This document shows positions 33,930 through 45,098 of a DNA stretch of 64,000 nucleotides, in pieces (position 1 is the stretch's first letter; each line of letters starts with the position of its first letter). The DNA is from Halictus rubicundus. Taxonomy: Eukaryota > Arthropoda > Insecta > Hymenoptera > Halictidae. The notes below the pieces were generated by a model that was not told the DNA's origin, ran no database searches, and worked only from the letters and a program-made list of their open reading frames with translations. The translations under genes were made by a program, and so were the position numbers. The stretch covers positions 8,348,220 to 8,412,219 of the forward strand of contig NC_135151.1 in the NCBI RefSeq assembly GCF_050948215.1. The letters run 5' to 3'.

Positions 33930-34057
33930 TTAAACTTCCGCTGTTCGAGCAGGGACTATCAGATCCGAGAGAACACGAGCATCCCCCTCGAAGACAGGTG
34001 CGTCCAGTAGAGTGGAAGCTTCTTCTGAAGAGTCCGGTAACGGGTCAGCTGTTGCGC
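33930..34057 (-). CDS. possible terminal coding exon of an unknown minus-strand gene
   Basis: On the minus strand an acceptor TTTTACAG precedes 34057, followed by a phase-2 open frame of 41 codons (ATADPLPDSSEEAS ... VFEGDARVLSDLIVPARTAE) ending in TAA at 33930. The composition is acidic and looks protein-like, and the local DNA is GC-richer than the flanks. No upstream exon was found between 34058 and 39295, so this may be a chance frame. Confidence 0.25.
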
Positions 34058-34069
34058 CTGTAAAATACA

Positions 34070-35289
34070 AACACTAATATTATACGTAGAAAAATAGCGA
34101 AGTTGGACGATCGCGAAACCTTAACATATTTAATATTATCTATACTATAAATTAATTCGTGCTCCTTCTTTTAAATAATATTTAATATATTTACTCGATC
34201 TTATGGGTATTCGCCTAATTCTTTTTAAAAAAATAACAGTTTTGCTATAACGCTTGCTCATGAGCAAGCAGAAGTCGTTTCCATAGCCTAAAAATGTTTC
34301 GATTTTTAATTAATTGTAAGGTGTAAAAAAAATACAGTATCTGATGTTGTCAATAATATAGTTTGATAGTGCTATTTAATTATATTATGGCTATCCATTT
34401 TTAGGGTTAGCATTGGCAATGTTCAACATTAAAGTTCGAATTGTTTAACTATGATGGCCGTGATTAGTTTGTAGATTTAATAGTATCGAAAAGTTCGTAT
34501 ACTATAAGAAGAAACTGTTAATCAGTTCTTTTTAGTAAAACAATAGTAATATTGACGTCTGATATATCTTTAGAAATTCGATCTATTTTATTGTTAGTAC
34601 TGGCCCTCCATCGCTATAGTTGTTAGTCTCACTAAATTGTACTTTCGGCCGTTTTGAATTGCAAATTCCATGAAATGTTGACTGTAAACTAATCATGAAG
34701 TGTGATGGAAAATAAAATTTTTCGTAAGAAAGAAATGTAAAATGGTTACATTACCCCATAAAGCTGATAAGCAAGTGTCCTGCCGCATAACAAAAGTAAA
34801 TAAATAACTCTAGATAGATCTGAAATAACGTTAACAAAATCGACCAAATTGTCGATGAGCGATCCCCGTATCAAAGTATAGACAATGTCGCCAGAAATGG
34901 GGAGGGAGCACGCATTGAGGGGAAAAATGTCTCTCCCTCTCCCTCCCCCCTCTCTCTCCATAAAATTCCATAAAACATCCTAATCAAGTTTAGTACAATG
35001 AATATATCAACGTAAAAATTCATTTTAAAACCTGCACAAATAATTCCATCACCCACATGTGGGTGACGTGGCATTCAACGTGTTAAACCAATGAAATTAA
35101 TTTGAACTGAAGAAACGATTAATGCTTTAATTTTGTTACATTTCATTTTTTAGTTACACTATTTTATTCCTCAATTTTGCACCAATCCAAAATATTAACC
35201 ATGATATATATTTAATATTTTATTTAAGAACCTTTGGCTACTTAAAAACCTTCGAATATTTATTACTAGATCTTTACAATATTCTCGCG
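34070..35289. other. AT-rich DNA, nothing recognised
   Basis: No coding exon or clear repeat was seen, apart from a short CT-rich stretch near 34930-34970. Confidence 0.5.
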
Positions 35290-36003
35290 ATTTTCACCCC
35301 CAATATTCCTCTACTCTGTCCCATAATTGTTTCTGTAAAGATGGTGGAGAGTGACATTTGATATTTAATTGATCCTTTAAGAAAGCCCATCTTTTTCGAT
35401 GCGAATTAAGTCTGGACTTTTTGTTGGCCAATTTAAAATCCTAAATAGCTGAGAATTTAACCACTCTTACTCTATTTATGATGTATCTTTCGGATTTCAA
35501 TCTTGTTGGAAACTAATACCGTTTTCTTCGATTGGCATATTCTCAATTGTTTCTGTCAATTGCGTTCGTAATATTTCTTTGTATGGCCACTGGTTAATTC
35601 GTCCTTCAACGCGATACAGTGAGTCAAAGCCATTTCACTTAAAACACTCTCATATCATGAGTGCACCACTATTAAATTTTACAGCTTTTTTCACGTACCA
35701 TTTTTATAATTTTTTCCCTCGTCGAATCCAACGTTAACTATGTCCAAATCTATTAATTTTCGACCATTCTGATTGCCTCACTTTTCTAAAATCTGAATCG
35801 TCCAATTTCTTACTTATTTACAGATCCTAAACGAATTTTGATACTTTTGTTTCTAATAAATAAGATTTTTGCATTGTATCTATTCCATAGATTTCCCAGA
35901 ATAAGAACTCACTCTACGTTTCTAGAAAATCAGTTAATAAACAATAATTTCACGATGTTTTGCTTGAAATTGATTGGTGTATGAATACTTTCTACACTCA
36001 CTG
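35290..36003 (-). pseudogene. Tc1-like element with broken transposase
   Basis: The 5' terminal repeat (read on the minus strand) is CAGTGAGTGTAGAAAGTATT, next to TA at 36004-36005. Downstream on the same strand come remnants of the catalytic domain: SGALMI, GRINQWPYKEILRTQL, ENGISFQQD, LNWPTKSPDL and, after a frameshift, WAFLKDQLNIKCHSPPS. These match the order of Tc1 transposases (VMVWG, FQQDNDPKH, WPxQSPDLNPIE, LW). Several stops and a frameshift make it inactive. The left end was not located. Confidence 0.75.
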
Positions 36004-36371
36004 TAGATAATAATGGAAGGGAGTAACATATCGCACGAAAAATGTGTTCTACGAAGGGAAACCCTGAAAATATCGACATTTGACACTACTACAATCACTT
36101 GACGACTCTCTAGAAACATTTCATGTATTCAAGGACTCTTCACATATCAAACTCTTTGTAGTAACAGTAGTCATACGGTAGAAAAATAATTCAAGGAAAA
36201 GTGAACAATTAAGATTAACATTAACCAGGATGCATCACGAAATATTAACCTTGAATTTCAACGAAACTTCGCAAATCGCAAAAATTGCTGCAACAGCTTT
36301 TTGATGTTCTGATAGTAACGAGAACAAGAGATACACAATTTATTTGGTTCTACGTAAATCATAATATATAT

Positions 36372-36420
36372 ACAGTGAGTCTTATTAATATACGGATACT
36401 CTTAAAATGACGATTACTAT
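36372..36420 (+). repeat. Tc1-like terminal repeat, single end
   Basis: TACAGTGAGTCTTATTAATA following TATA resembles a Tc1-family end of a different element from 35290-36003. No partner end was found. Confidence 0.35.
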
Positions 36421-37109
36421 TTTAATATTGGATCGTACGACTTGGATTTTTTTGAGAAGTTAGAATAATCAGTTTACTATAATATATGATGTGAAAAAAA
36501 TTTTTTTTTAAATTGCAATTGATCGAAATTACAGACAAAATACTAAAAGTTATATTTTACAACTTTTCATGTGGGCCTATAATGAAAATTTAGAAAACAC
36601 GTTTTGTAGATCTGTGTCAATTTTTGCACATATTGAAAATATAATAGAATACTCTGAAAAATTTGTCTCGTTAATGTTGAAGATTTACGTTTTCCACCGA
36701 GATTGTTCTTCTCTTCGAAACAAATGCTATTCTTGAAATAGTTGAAGCATGACAACGATTCATTTTATATCCTTTTTTATGACACAGTAAAACAACGAAA
36801 ATTGAACTGCAAAAGAAGTATTTAAATAAGAACAAAACTACTCAACTTTTTAAAAATTATAGTTAGTTAACAATCGATTTTGACCCGTGTGCAACACTTT
36901 TCTGAATAATTATTCAAATAGATTAAGATTTTCTGCTATAAATGTTGGATCATTTGAAATTTATTTATTAAAAAAATTGTGGAAATGATGTAAAAATAGT
37001 ACTTTGATTAAAATTAACATATTTATTCATTTAAATTCTTTGTTGATTTTATATAAGTAGCAGTTCCTTCAAACTATATTAAGTTAAGAATCTGAAGCAG
37101 TGTCATAAC

Positions 37110-37310
37110 TGGACTGCGGATTTTATGCGTTTGTGATAAAATGAGCAGGTAAAACTTCAAACAGATAAAAAGATTGAAAGTATTTAAAGATATTAAGAAA
37201 TTATTTGTAGCATATTGAAATAATTAATGACAGAAATAAATGTTTATTTAGCTCCTGCTTCTTGCAATGGATATAGACAAGTTTTCTTTTGTATAAAGAT
37301 CCGCAGTCTA
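37110..37310. mobile_element. 201-bp hAT MITE related to the 30875 element
   Basis: Ends TGGACTGCGGATTTTATGC and AAGATCCGCAGTCTA are inverted repeats. The 8-bp flanks are GTCATAAC and GTTATAAC (7 of 8 identical). The same terminal motif (TAGACTGCGGA) is used at 30875 and, without a partner, at 49297. Confidence 0.75.
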
Positions 37311-37440
37311 GTTATAACATTTGAATTTCTGGAATAAAACTAGGACTTCTTTCTCAGTTTCATGGACATTTATTATAAAAATGTATAAAAGTATAAAAAT
37401 TATACATGTACATTATACTTCACATATATTGGTATAATTG

Positions 37441-37583
37441 CTTTATATATATATATAAATTATTATAATTAATAATTAATTATTAATAATTAATTAATTA
37501 ATTAATTATTATTAATAATAATTATTATTAATTAATTATTAATTATTATTATTATTTATATATATATAAATTATTTATATATA
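37441..37583 (+). repeat. AT-only low-complexity array (ATTA/TATA)
   Basis: Pure A/T sequence with TAATTAAT and TATATATA units. Confidence 0.9.
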
Positions 37584-38389
37584 TGTATATAAAAACACAT
37601 ATATCAACTTTACTTATTCGTGATAAGTAATATTTATACAGAGCACAACGTTTTTCATAGTTAAGTATTAGCCGTATTGAAAATAAATACTATAGTCTGC
37701 CTAAGGAGACGAGGCAGCGAAGCACCAACATGCGTTCTTTGCTAACCTCTAAGAAAGGTAACTTGAACTCTGTCGCACTCGATTGGCTATGTTTACGTTT
37801 ATTGCCTCGCCTCGTTGGACAGACCATAGATAAATACCGAAATCACATATGATAACAACAACGAAAGATTGTTCTTGTTCTTGCTCTCCCAATTAAAACT
37901 AAATAAACAATACTTTTAGAATTATATAACAATAATACTTACACAAACGAGCAACATAACACAGTATCACAATACAATTTATCATAACGTAAGTAGTTAG
38001 AATGTATAAAGCTTTTTTTCTGAATGAGCGAAATTTTAAATATTAAATCCAAATGATAATGACATTAATGAAATTTACCTAAACGTTTTTAAGCTTAACA
38101 TACAATAGTTTTTAATATCTAAGAAAGGGCCTCACCCTGAAATAGATATAAAAAGTAACGAACGCTAGTTATGACACAACGTAACACAAAGAATGCCGAC
38201 ATGAAATAATATCAAAGTGTCTTACTCATACGACACTTTTTTTTTGCCCTAACACGTCTACATAGACGCACAGTTCCAAGATTGGAATTTCGAAATTATA
38301 TACGTCCTTTATCTCAAAAAATAGAATCTCCAAAAGTTTATTAACTGCCAGTGTTCGAATAGAAAACTTGAATTTTTCAAAATTCAAAG

Positions 38390-38910
38390 ACATAAATTCA
38401 CAGTACTATTTCGGATTTTGTTCAAATTTGGATATGTGTAGCCTTTAGTGGCACAATGAACGTATCTCGAAGGATTTTCTAGAATTCAAATTTGGATATG
38501 TGTAGCCTGTAGTGGCACAGTGAACGTATCTCGAAGGATTTTCTCGAAATTTTAAAAATAGTTGGGCTCACAGACGTATAAAATATATAACAAACTAACT
38601 AACAAACCGATGAAAATGAGCTTTTGGGTACGTATAGCGATAGCATGAAAGTAGCTATGCAAAATAATTTCTGTTGAAACAAAATTTTTTTCTCCATTCA
38701 TATTGCAAACGGTTTAAACAAATGCGATGTTTTCGTAACAGGGAAAAATTGAAAAATTTGTAAAAAATTAGGATATAGAATCCCTCTTACGAACCCGTCT
38801 TTAAAAACGCGGATATTTCACTATAAGCACCAAAAAGCTTATTTTCATCGGTTTGTTAGTTCAGCCGTTATGAAAAGTGTATTTCCTTCGATTATGTTTT
38901 TCTCTAAACT
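38390..38910. repeat. dispersed repeat with internal 64-bp direct duplication
   Basis: Related to 25735-26113 and 55596-55800. Within it, 38421-38484 and 38485-38548 are near-identical copies, each starting TTCAAATTTGGATATGTGTA and ending in CTCGAAGGATTTTCT. Confidence 0.75.
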
Positions 38911-39069
38911 TCTGTAAATTTCGCAGATTTATTTGGAATCATTCTCTCGTTGTTTCGAACCGCTGAAATGCATCTATTGTGAACTTTAAGAAGATTACTT
39001 GTTGCTTGCAGTTTATCGATATTCCTATGTTACGCTGGTCGTCCATCGTCCTTTTTTACTGTTCCGATC

Positions 39070-39278
39070 CATAGTCTCCAGATCAAGACTTCTTCCCCCA
39101 ATCTAATTTCCCCTTCTACCGCGATATTCCCCCTCGCTTCCGCCATGGTCCAGTGACGTGACGCGTTCCGTCTCAGTCGGGCATATGTCAGAATGTCAAG
39201 TGACTAATCCGGTACTAGGAGGGAGAGGGTAACTTATTCCCCCCAATTCGTGCTACCTACTCTCATCTGGCGACTATG
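39070..39278. mobile_element. MITE with CATAGTCTCCAGA ends, copy 2
   Basis: Ends CATAGTCTCCAGATC and ATCTGGCGACTATG are inverted repeats. It lies 17 bp beyond the stop codon of the minus-strand zinc-finger gene, so it is within or at the start of that gene's 3' UTR. Confidence 0.75.
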
Positions 39279-39295
39279 CTTCGATCGCAGACTAT

Positions 39296-41215
39296 TTATT
39301 CTTCGGTGTCGTTAACTAGATCTATCACGGTCGGCTTATTACCGATATTCTCGATTCCGGTGGAAAGCGGGATAAAAATGCAACTACTAACGGGTTCCTG
39401 TACAATCGCCTCCGTATTATTGTTTATCTCGCACACGTCGGTGTAGTAGTTAGCACTGTACTGCTGCAGCAGCGTTTCCGATGGAATACTGATATTTCCA
39501 TTACACGTTAATACATTCTCTTTTGCGTTCTCCGATATGGACAGTTTGTCGTGGCTCGACTTTTGCATTTTCGCGAACGACTCCTTTGAAACGTTCCTCT
39601 CGTTCGTCATGGTTTTAACGATATTATTCTCGGAACTGACAGAATTCGCTTTCTTCTTCGGAATTTCGTCAGCGACGCCATTCCTGGTGTCGAATTTCGT
39701 GCTACTCCGTCTCCTTTTCTTCGCTGTCTCGACGTCCTGGCGCTCCAACAAATGCCAGCCTTGCTGTTCCATCCTGAGCATATCTTTGATAACGTCCCGA
39801 GCTAACATTTCCTGCTCGAGACGATTCGGTGACTCGTGATTAATATCATTGGCGACGTTGTCGTGTCCCCGAACGATTCGCAGAACCTCCTGCACTTCGT
39901 CGTCGGATGTTTGCTCGTCGACGAAACACGTTCTCGGGTCTTGTTCTTGCACGAACGACGAGGGATGCTGGTTCGCGACAGTTCTGGAAGAGGTATGGTG
40001 CGGCATGATTATTGGCAATATCACTGGCATTACCAGTTGCACCGTGTTCACACCGCTAGACCTCTGCAACACCTTTTCGGTGTAGAGGTCTCTTGATTTC
40101 TCGCTTCCGCTACTGTCTTTCGAATGCGACTGAAACGTAACAGTTACGCTATCGACAACTTGTGTAGAAGTCGACTTTAGTGACTCCTTATGTCGCGAAT
40201 TCTCAGATTTCTTCTCGGTTACCGATAATAGCTTTATAGACGCTGCAGTTTCTGTGTCCGTAAAGTTTTTATTTTTCAGAGGACACTTTATTATTCGGCC
40301 GTCAATGCGCGAAACGAGATTGCTCTCGTCTGTGTTCGTTATAACTCCGTCCGACTTAAACGGTATCGAATTCGACGGGAAGATACTTGTTTCACACGTG
40401 GACACTAACCTATCGTCGCTACAAGTTTTATTGAGCCTTGTAATTTCCTCGCATTCGGTTGGATTTTTTTCTATATAGTTACCAGCTATATATTGATTGG
40501 TCCCGTTTGCTACACATATAGTCGCGGTGCAACACTGGCAAGGACTATTATCGAATACAGTGTGATCAATACCAGGAACGTCACCTTCGCAGGTATTGTT
40601 TTCCATGATTAATTCTGTAGCCTTCGCCGGTTCGGTTTGAGTGGCGATGCTGGTTTTGTTATATTTCAAATGTTTACGTTTCACGGTGGTGTTGACGACT
40701 ATTTCGTCGCCTATCCTAAAAACTAACCGTAATTTGCTTTGCAACTTTGTTGTAGAGCTCTTGTCGCTAACAGTTTTACACTTATAATACGCGCAAACTC
40801 GTTGGCACACTTCATCACTGTCCTGTTTATGCTCCCTCGCGGTAATGACCGTTTCTATTGGTGCACTATGTTTCAACGCCACGTGTGCGTTCAAGTCCGT
40901 CTCACACTTGAAACACTTTCCACAAATACTGCAGGTTACTCCCAGGACGACGACGCTACAGTTTCGCAACTTTACCCCATCGGACTGACTCTGTTCCTTG
41001 ATATTATGATGGACGCCGTGTAGCGTGGGGTACGGGCACTGAAATCTTTTCATTTGTAGCCCCAGACAGCGAAAGAAATCTTCTTTTCCGTTTATATTCG
41101 AGGCGCTCGCATGGTTCTGCTGCGATACATTTTTTCCGCCGCGTTTGAGTATCCTGAGCGAGCATGCGTTTGTTTCTTCAGCGCTGTGGTAGTCCGTCAG
41201 TATACGTGGCGCCAT
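39296..41215 (-). CDS. single-exon protein with one C2H2 zinc finger (639 aa)
   Basis: An uninterrupted 640-codon frame from ATG at 41215 to TAA at 39296, far longer than chance here. One canonical C2H2 finger lies at residues 95-116 (C95, C98, H111, H116; core CSICGKCF and LNAHVALKH). The rest is mostly low-complexity, Ser/Thr/Asn-rich and probably disordered. Basic clusters KKRRRSS and PKKK, in the last third, look like nuclear localisation signals. The C-terminus, TVIDLVNDTEE, has the form of a SUMO-interaction motif: hydrophobic core followed by acidic residues. A short hydrophobic patch VMPVILPIIMP lies mid-protein. No family could be named. It is probably a nuclear DNA- or RNA-binding or adaptor protein (inference). 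It has no introns and a MITE directly after its stop. Confidence 0.8.
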   Translation of the reverse strand: MAPRILTDYHSAEETNACSLRILKRGGKNVSQQNHASASNINGKEDFFRCLGLQMKRFQCPYPTLHGVHHNIKEQSQSDGVKLRNCSVVVLGVTCSICGKCFKCETDLNAHVALKHSAPIETVITAREHKQDSDEVCQRVCAYYKCKTVSDKSSTTKLQSKLRLVFRIGDEIVVNTTVKRKHLKYNKTSIATQTEPAKATELIMENNTCEGDVPGIDHTVFDNSPCQCCTATICVANGTNQYIAGNYIEKNPTECEEITRLNKTCSDDRLVSTCETSIFPSNSIPFKSDGVITNTDESNLVSRIDGRIIKCPLKNKNFTDTETAASIKLLSVTEKKSENSRHKESLKSTSTQVVDSVTVTFQSHSKDSSGSEKSRDLYTEKVLQRSSGVNTVQLVMPVILPIIMPHHTSSRTVANQHPSSFVQEQDPRTCFVDEQTSDDEVQEVLRIVRGHDNVANDINHESPNRLEQEMLARDVIKDMLRMEQQGWHLLERQDVETAKKRRRSSTKFDTRNGVADEIPKKKANSVSSENNIVKTMTNERNVSKESFAKMQKSSHDKLSISENAKENVLTCNGNISIPSETLLQQYSANYYTDVCEINNNTEAIVQEPVSSCIFIPLSTGIENIGNKPTVIDLVNDTEE

Positions 41216-43464
41216 CTCTTAATGGTCATTGACCCCTGCAAGCAAATACCAGAAGCTGATCGTAATGCTGATGTTTCCTTTTTTTTTTTTAATTTATACT
41301 ATACAATAAACAAGTGATAGCACACATACGCGTTGAAAAGAACCAGGTTCGTTTCCTTCGTGCCACTCTGTTATGTTTATGCTTTTTTCGGAAAGCAATT
41401 TTTTATCGAAGGTAAAACCTCCGTCGTTTAATAGGCGTATTTTTCGGAGGGCAACATATCACAAACTTACGTTCAGATTAAGAAACAATTTATATCTATT
41501 ATATCTATTATAAATCAATCGCATAATCGTAATCATCATCAGAAACAGAAGTTGTTATTGTACAATGAAGCCGGTAAAATAATGCGACAAAATAAGGGCA
41601 TATGTGATATATTAAATGTGGCAATTAAGTCAGTACTTGTATTAAACAAATCTCGTACCCTATATTTACAGAAAGATCAACATTCTTTCAGTTCTCAAAA
41701 TATTCGTTGTAACTATTTATAACCTTGTCCCGGAAATTGTGGGTCCCGTGTCGAAAAAAAAAGATTCCTATCCTTCTCCGAACGTTTCAATATTTGTATT
41801 CGCTACATTATTTTAGAAGAACAGGTGATCATCCGATTGGTCAAGGTTTAACGAACAAACATAAATTATGTGTTTCTATTGTCGAGGTACACTGGCCTAC
41901 GAAAGTATTGATAAGAATTATTTAATTCCGAAACGTCAATTAATTATTTCGCCAAAAAACAAATACGACAAATTCAAGCAATATAACGAATTCGTGTTAT
42001 TATTACATGAAAATAGATTTGTCATCCATGTCACACTCATATTATAAAAAGGTATTGTTTTATAAAAAAAAAAAGGTTTGTATACTGCACATTTCATAAT
42101 TACATCAAATAAGTAAAATGTTGTAAATACTATTATTCGAATATTATTATTACATTTTATTAGCATAATTAATACCATACCATTAATAGATACTTCATAG
42201 TTACACAATAAAGGACAATTAAAAATGAACTAAATGTTAAGATACTTAAAAAAATAATACGGAATAATTAAAATATTCAATGTAATCCAAGATAGATACC
42301 TACATTTTATGCTTTGATCACCAGAAGTAACAAAGAATTCTTCTTCGCGTAGGGCAAAGATGAGAGTAAATATACGATACTTGGGGTTGAAACTAGCAGC
42401 GAAGCAGTATTGATGTTGCGAGAAGCCGACGCAGGATCAAATGACGTAATTCCAGTGTTGCAGAGCGCTTATCTTGTCTGTACACTATTAAGAGTAACAT
42501 CAAATCGTTGAGTAGATTTGAAGTTCAAATGTTATCAACGTCTGCCGAGGTGCTGCGATCTCAGGCTATAAGTCACCGTGTTGAGTTTAGTTTGACGAAT
42601 TACTGGGAACTAAAATATTAGTAGACCCAAGCACGAACCGTGGCAACACTACGTCTGACTGTATTCCGATAAGACCCAAGAGCCGCTGCCTCTACCAATG
42701 GGCAGCAAAGCTGTTTACAGCCTAGCCAATGAGCACAGGCGATCTGCTCCCTCCCTTCTACCGGCTGCTCCGATTCATATTGTAAAGCGATCCCCTCAGA
42801 GTTGCAGCCACCATTATCTGAAGCCGTGACGCAGAAGAATCTAACACTGCAACGTAGTACGGTTTTTTCACTAGCAGAATATTATTTGACAGTAAACGAA
42901 AAACTGAAGAAACAAAATACAAACACTTTACCAAGCGTATTATTTATTACGTGTTGTTTATATTGGACGAAAAACAAAAGAACTCTTTCAACTTTAACAA
43001 TGTGTGTTCATGTGTATACAGTCGGTCACATAATTGATAGCAAACACTTTAAAGCAGAACAACTTTTAGTTTGGCAGAAACACTGAAGTCGTTTGAACTA
43101 TTTAGAAAAAGTTAGTCTGTATTAAAGTGTGTGATATCAATTACGTGACTGACTATATACATATATTTATATTTGATACCATTTTGAAATCCAATACAAT
43201 TACTTTTATCAACTCTTTTCTATGCTGTTTTCAAGCCAGATTAAACATAAATCGAAATATTTTAGAAATTGTTGTAATAGTAAATATAAAATGATCCAGA
43301 ATCGATATTTTGAAGAATAAAACAAAGAGGAATCGAGAAAACAAATAAGTGAGTTTCCAATGTTCTTCGTCACAAGTTGGTATTTTTTGTATTTAGCAGA
43401 ACGCTTGAATTATGAACACGTGTTCTACACGTGCCGCCATAGCCCATAAACATTAACCATTGAT
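41216..43464. other. 5' flank of the zinc-finger gene and intergenic DNA
   Basis: The first few hundred bases should hold the zinc-finger gene promoter on the minus strand. The block 42640-42800 is GC-richer, but no exon was recognised. The 94-codon frame at 42802-43086 resembles nothing known. Confidence 0.45.
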
Positions 43465-43822
43465 CAGGGGTTGGCACCACAGGGCTCGCGAGCAACTAGG
43501 TTCTCGTGAAGCATTTTCGGGGTGCCTCCGCTCGGCAATGTGTGAGTTACACGTACAATCGCCGGCATCGTTCGAATATTCTAAACACAGTAAGCGAAGA
43601 CAAGTTCGTGTCAGATTATAAGTTAGCTAAAAATATGCAATTACAAGTATAACATTAACATTTTTATTGTAGATGTTGTTTGTATTTGTTTTTGCATTTT
43701 GTATCTTGTAGTAGACAAGTCATGTAAAAATTTATGTAAAACAAATTGCATTGCATAAATGCATTTTAATGTTATAACTTATGGTGAGGTGCTCTTTATG
43801 GTCAAAAGGTTGCGGATCACTG
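43465..43822. mobile_element. 358-bp hAT MITE
   Basis: Begins CAGGGGTTGGCACCACAGGG and ends GGTCAAAAGGTTGCGGATCACTG; CAG..CTG ends of this type are characteristic of hAT elements. The 8-bp flanks are CCATTGAT and ACATAGAT (6 of 8 identical). The interior is AT-rich. Confidence 0.6.
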
Positions 43823-44140
43823 ACATAGATGGTTGTCATATGTATACATATATAATACATATAATAAATATCGAATGTAGTTTATTACAGACGAATATTG
43901 GTTATTTCATTATGCATATGTATAATTATACAAATCTAAAACTACTACGATAATTTAATTTTTCTTTAAAACACAGAAATCAAACAAAATAATTTTTCAC
44001 ATTTCTGTACATATCGGAGACATTAAATGAATCAATTGTCTTTTGATTAAAAAATAAGTGAAATAATAAAAGTGGAATAATAATATATTAACGAAGCTTC
44101 TGTTTGGTCTGAAACTAAAACTAAGAATAATTTCCAACGT

Positions 44141-44213
44141 GGTCCTGTGGCGCAACGGATAACGCGTCTGACTACGGATCAGAAGATTCCAGGTTCGAAT
44201 CCTGGCAGGATCG
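44141..44213 (+). tRNA. tRNA-Arg (anticodon ACG)
   Basis: A 73-nt gene folds into a standard cloverleaf: acceptor GGTCCTG with CAGGATC, D-arm GCGC..GCGC, anticodon stem TCTGA/TCAGA around loop CTACGGA (anticodon ACG), T-arm CCAGG TTCGAAT CCTGG, discriminator G. Box A (TGGCGCAACGG) and box B (GGTTCGAATCC) are intact, there is no intron, and a T-run 7 nt downstream can end RNA polymerase III transcription. It decodes CGU and, after A34-to-inosine editing, CGC and CGA. Confidence 0.97.
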
Positions 44214-45098
44214 ATACTATTTTTTTTATAAAAAATTATTTTTTTTTGTGGAATATGGAAAAATCTTTTGAACATTACGATATTAATACAAATTTAATTA
44301 ATAGTTGCTTGGAATAATTAATACCTATATTGTGTAAATAATACAAGCCGTAGAACTAAAATTATAAATTAGTCATCCAGGATATGAATGAATAGCAGTA
44401 TTAATGAATTTAATGATTTATTTATTAATATAAAAGTAATAATTAAGATTATTACTTTTTTACTAATTAACTAATTGGAAGAAGAAAATTAATTTTGTGG
44501 TATTCTTCTGGACACTCAGAGACTATTCGTATCTCAAAAACTGATTGTTAAACGCACTTTTAGACACACTCTTTTACCCTTATTATTCTATATTGTATTA
44601 TTCAAGGTAGAATAAATAAATGTGATTTCATTTTTACTTTTTGAATGTACGAATGCATTTGTTCCGCATGTTGTTCTCGAAAAGATGTAAATGGATGGAA
44701 GTTACATAAACTGGTTTATGAATTAAATCAATTAAGTTGAAATTTCTTGGACAAGTTGTAGCTTTTGTGCATCGTTCAATTTCGGCAATGTATCAGATTA
44801 GATTTTGTTCCGAGTTGTAATATGTAGCTATAAATACGTGCAAAAGAGTGGGATAGTCATTCTAAACGTTTTCATACATTCATAGTTGTAATTAAATTTT
44901 TATAAATAAACAGTTTATACATAGACTGTATTGACGCTAATTTTTTTCCACCATTTGTCTAAAGTCAAGTATTACGAGAAGATCCCTGCATAAGTGTTTT
45001 CGTTTATTTCTACATTGTAATTGGTGCATATTGTAAACATGCGTAATTTCATGACAATTACTATATGTATATTTATTAATTCGATGTTGTTTCTACAG
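44214..45098. other. region between tRNA-Arg and the collagen gene
   Basis: AT-rich. It is probably the last part of an intron in the collagen 5' UTR, because the signal-peptide exon is preceded by a good acceptor (TTTCTACAG). No other feature was seen. Confidence 0.4.

Noticed and set aside
39836..40096. Plus-strand frames antisense to the zinc-finger gene
   Set aside because: The 639-codon minus-strand frame with a canonical zinc finger explains the region.
42802..43086. 94-codon plus-strand frame as a gene
   Set aside because: No recognisable domain, no promoter or splice context, and Thr/Lys/Leu-rich content as expected from AT-rich chance frames.
43997..44275. 92-codon minus-strand frame over the tRNA
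   Set aside because: It is the reverse of the tRNA-Arg gene plus flanking AT-rich DNA; the cloverleaf explains the sequence.
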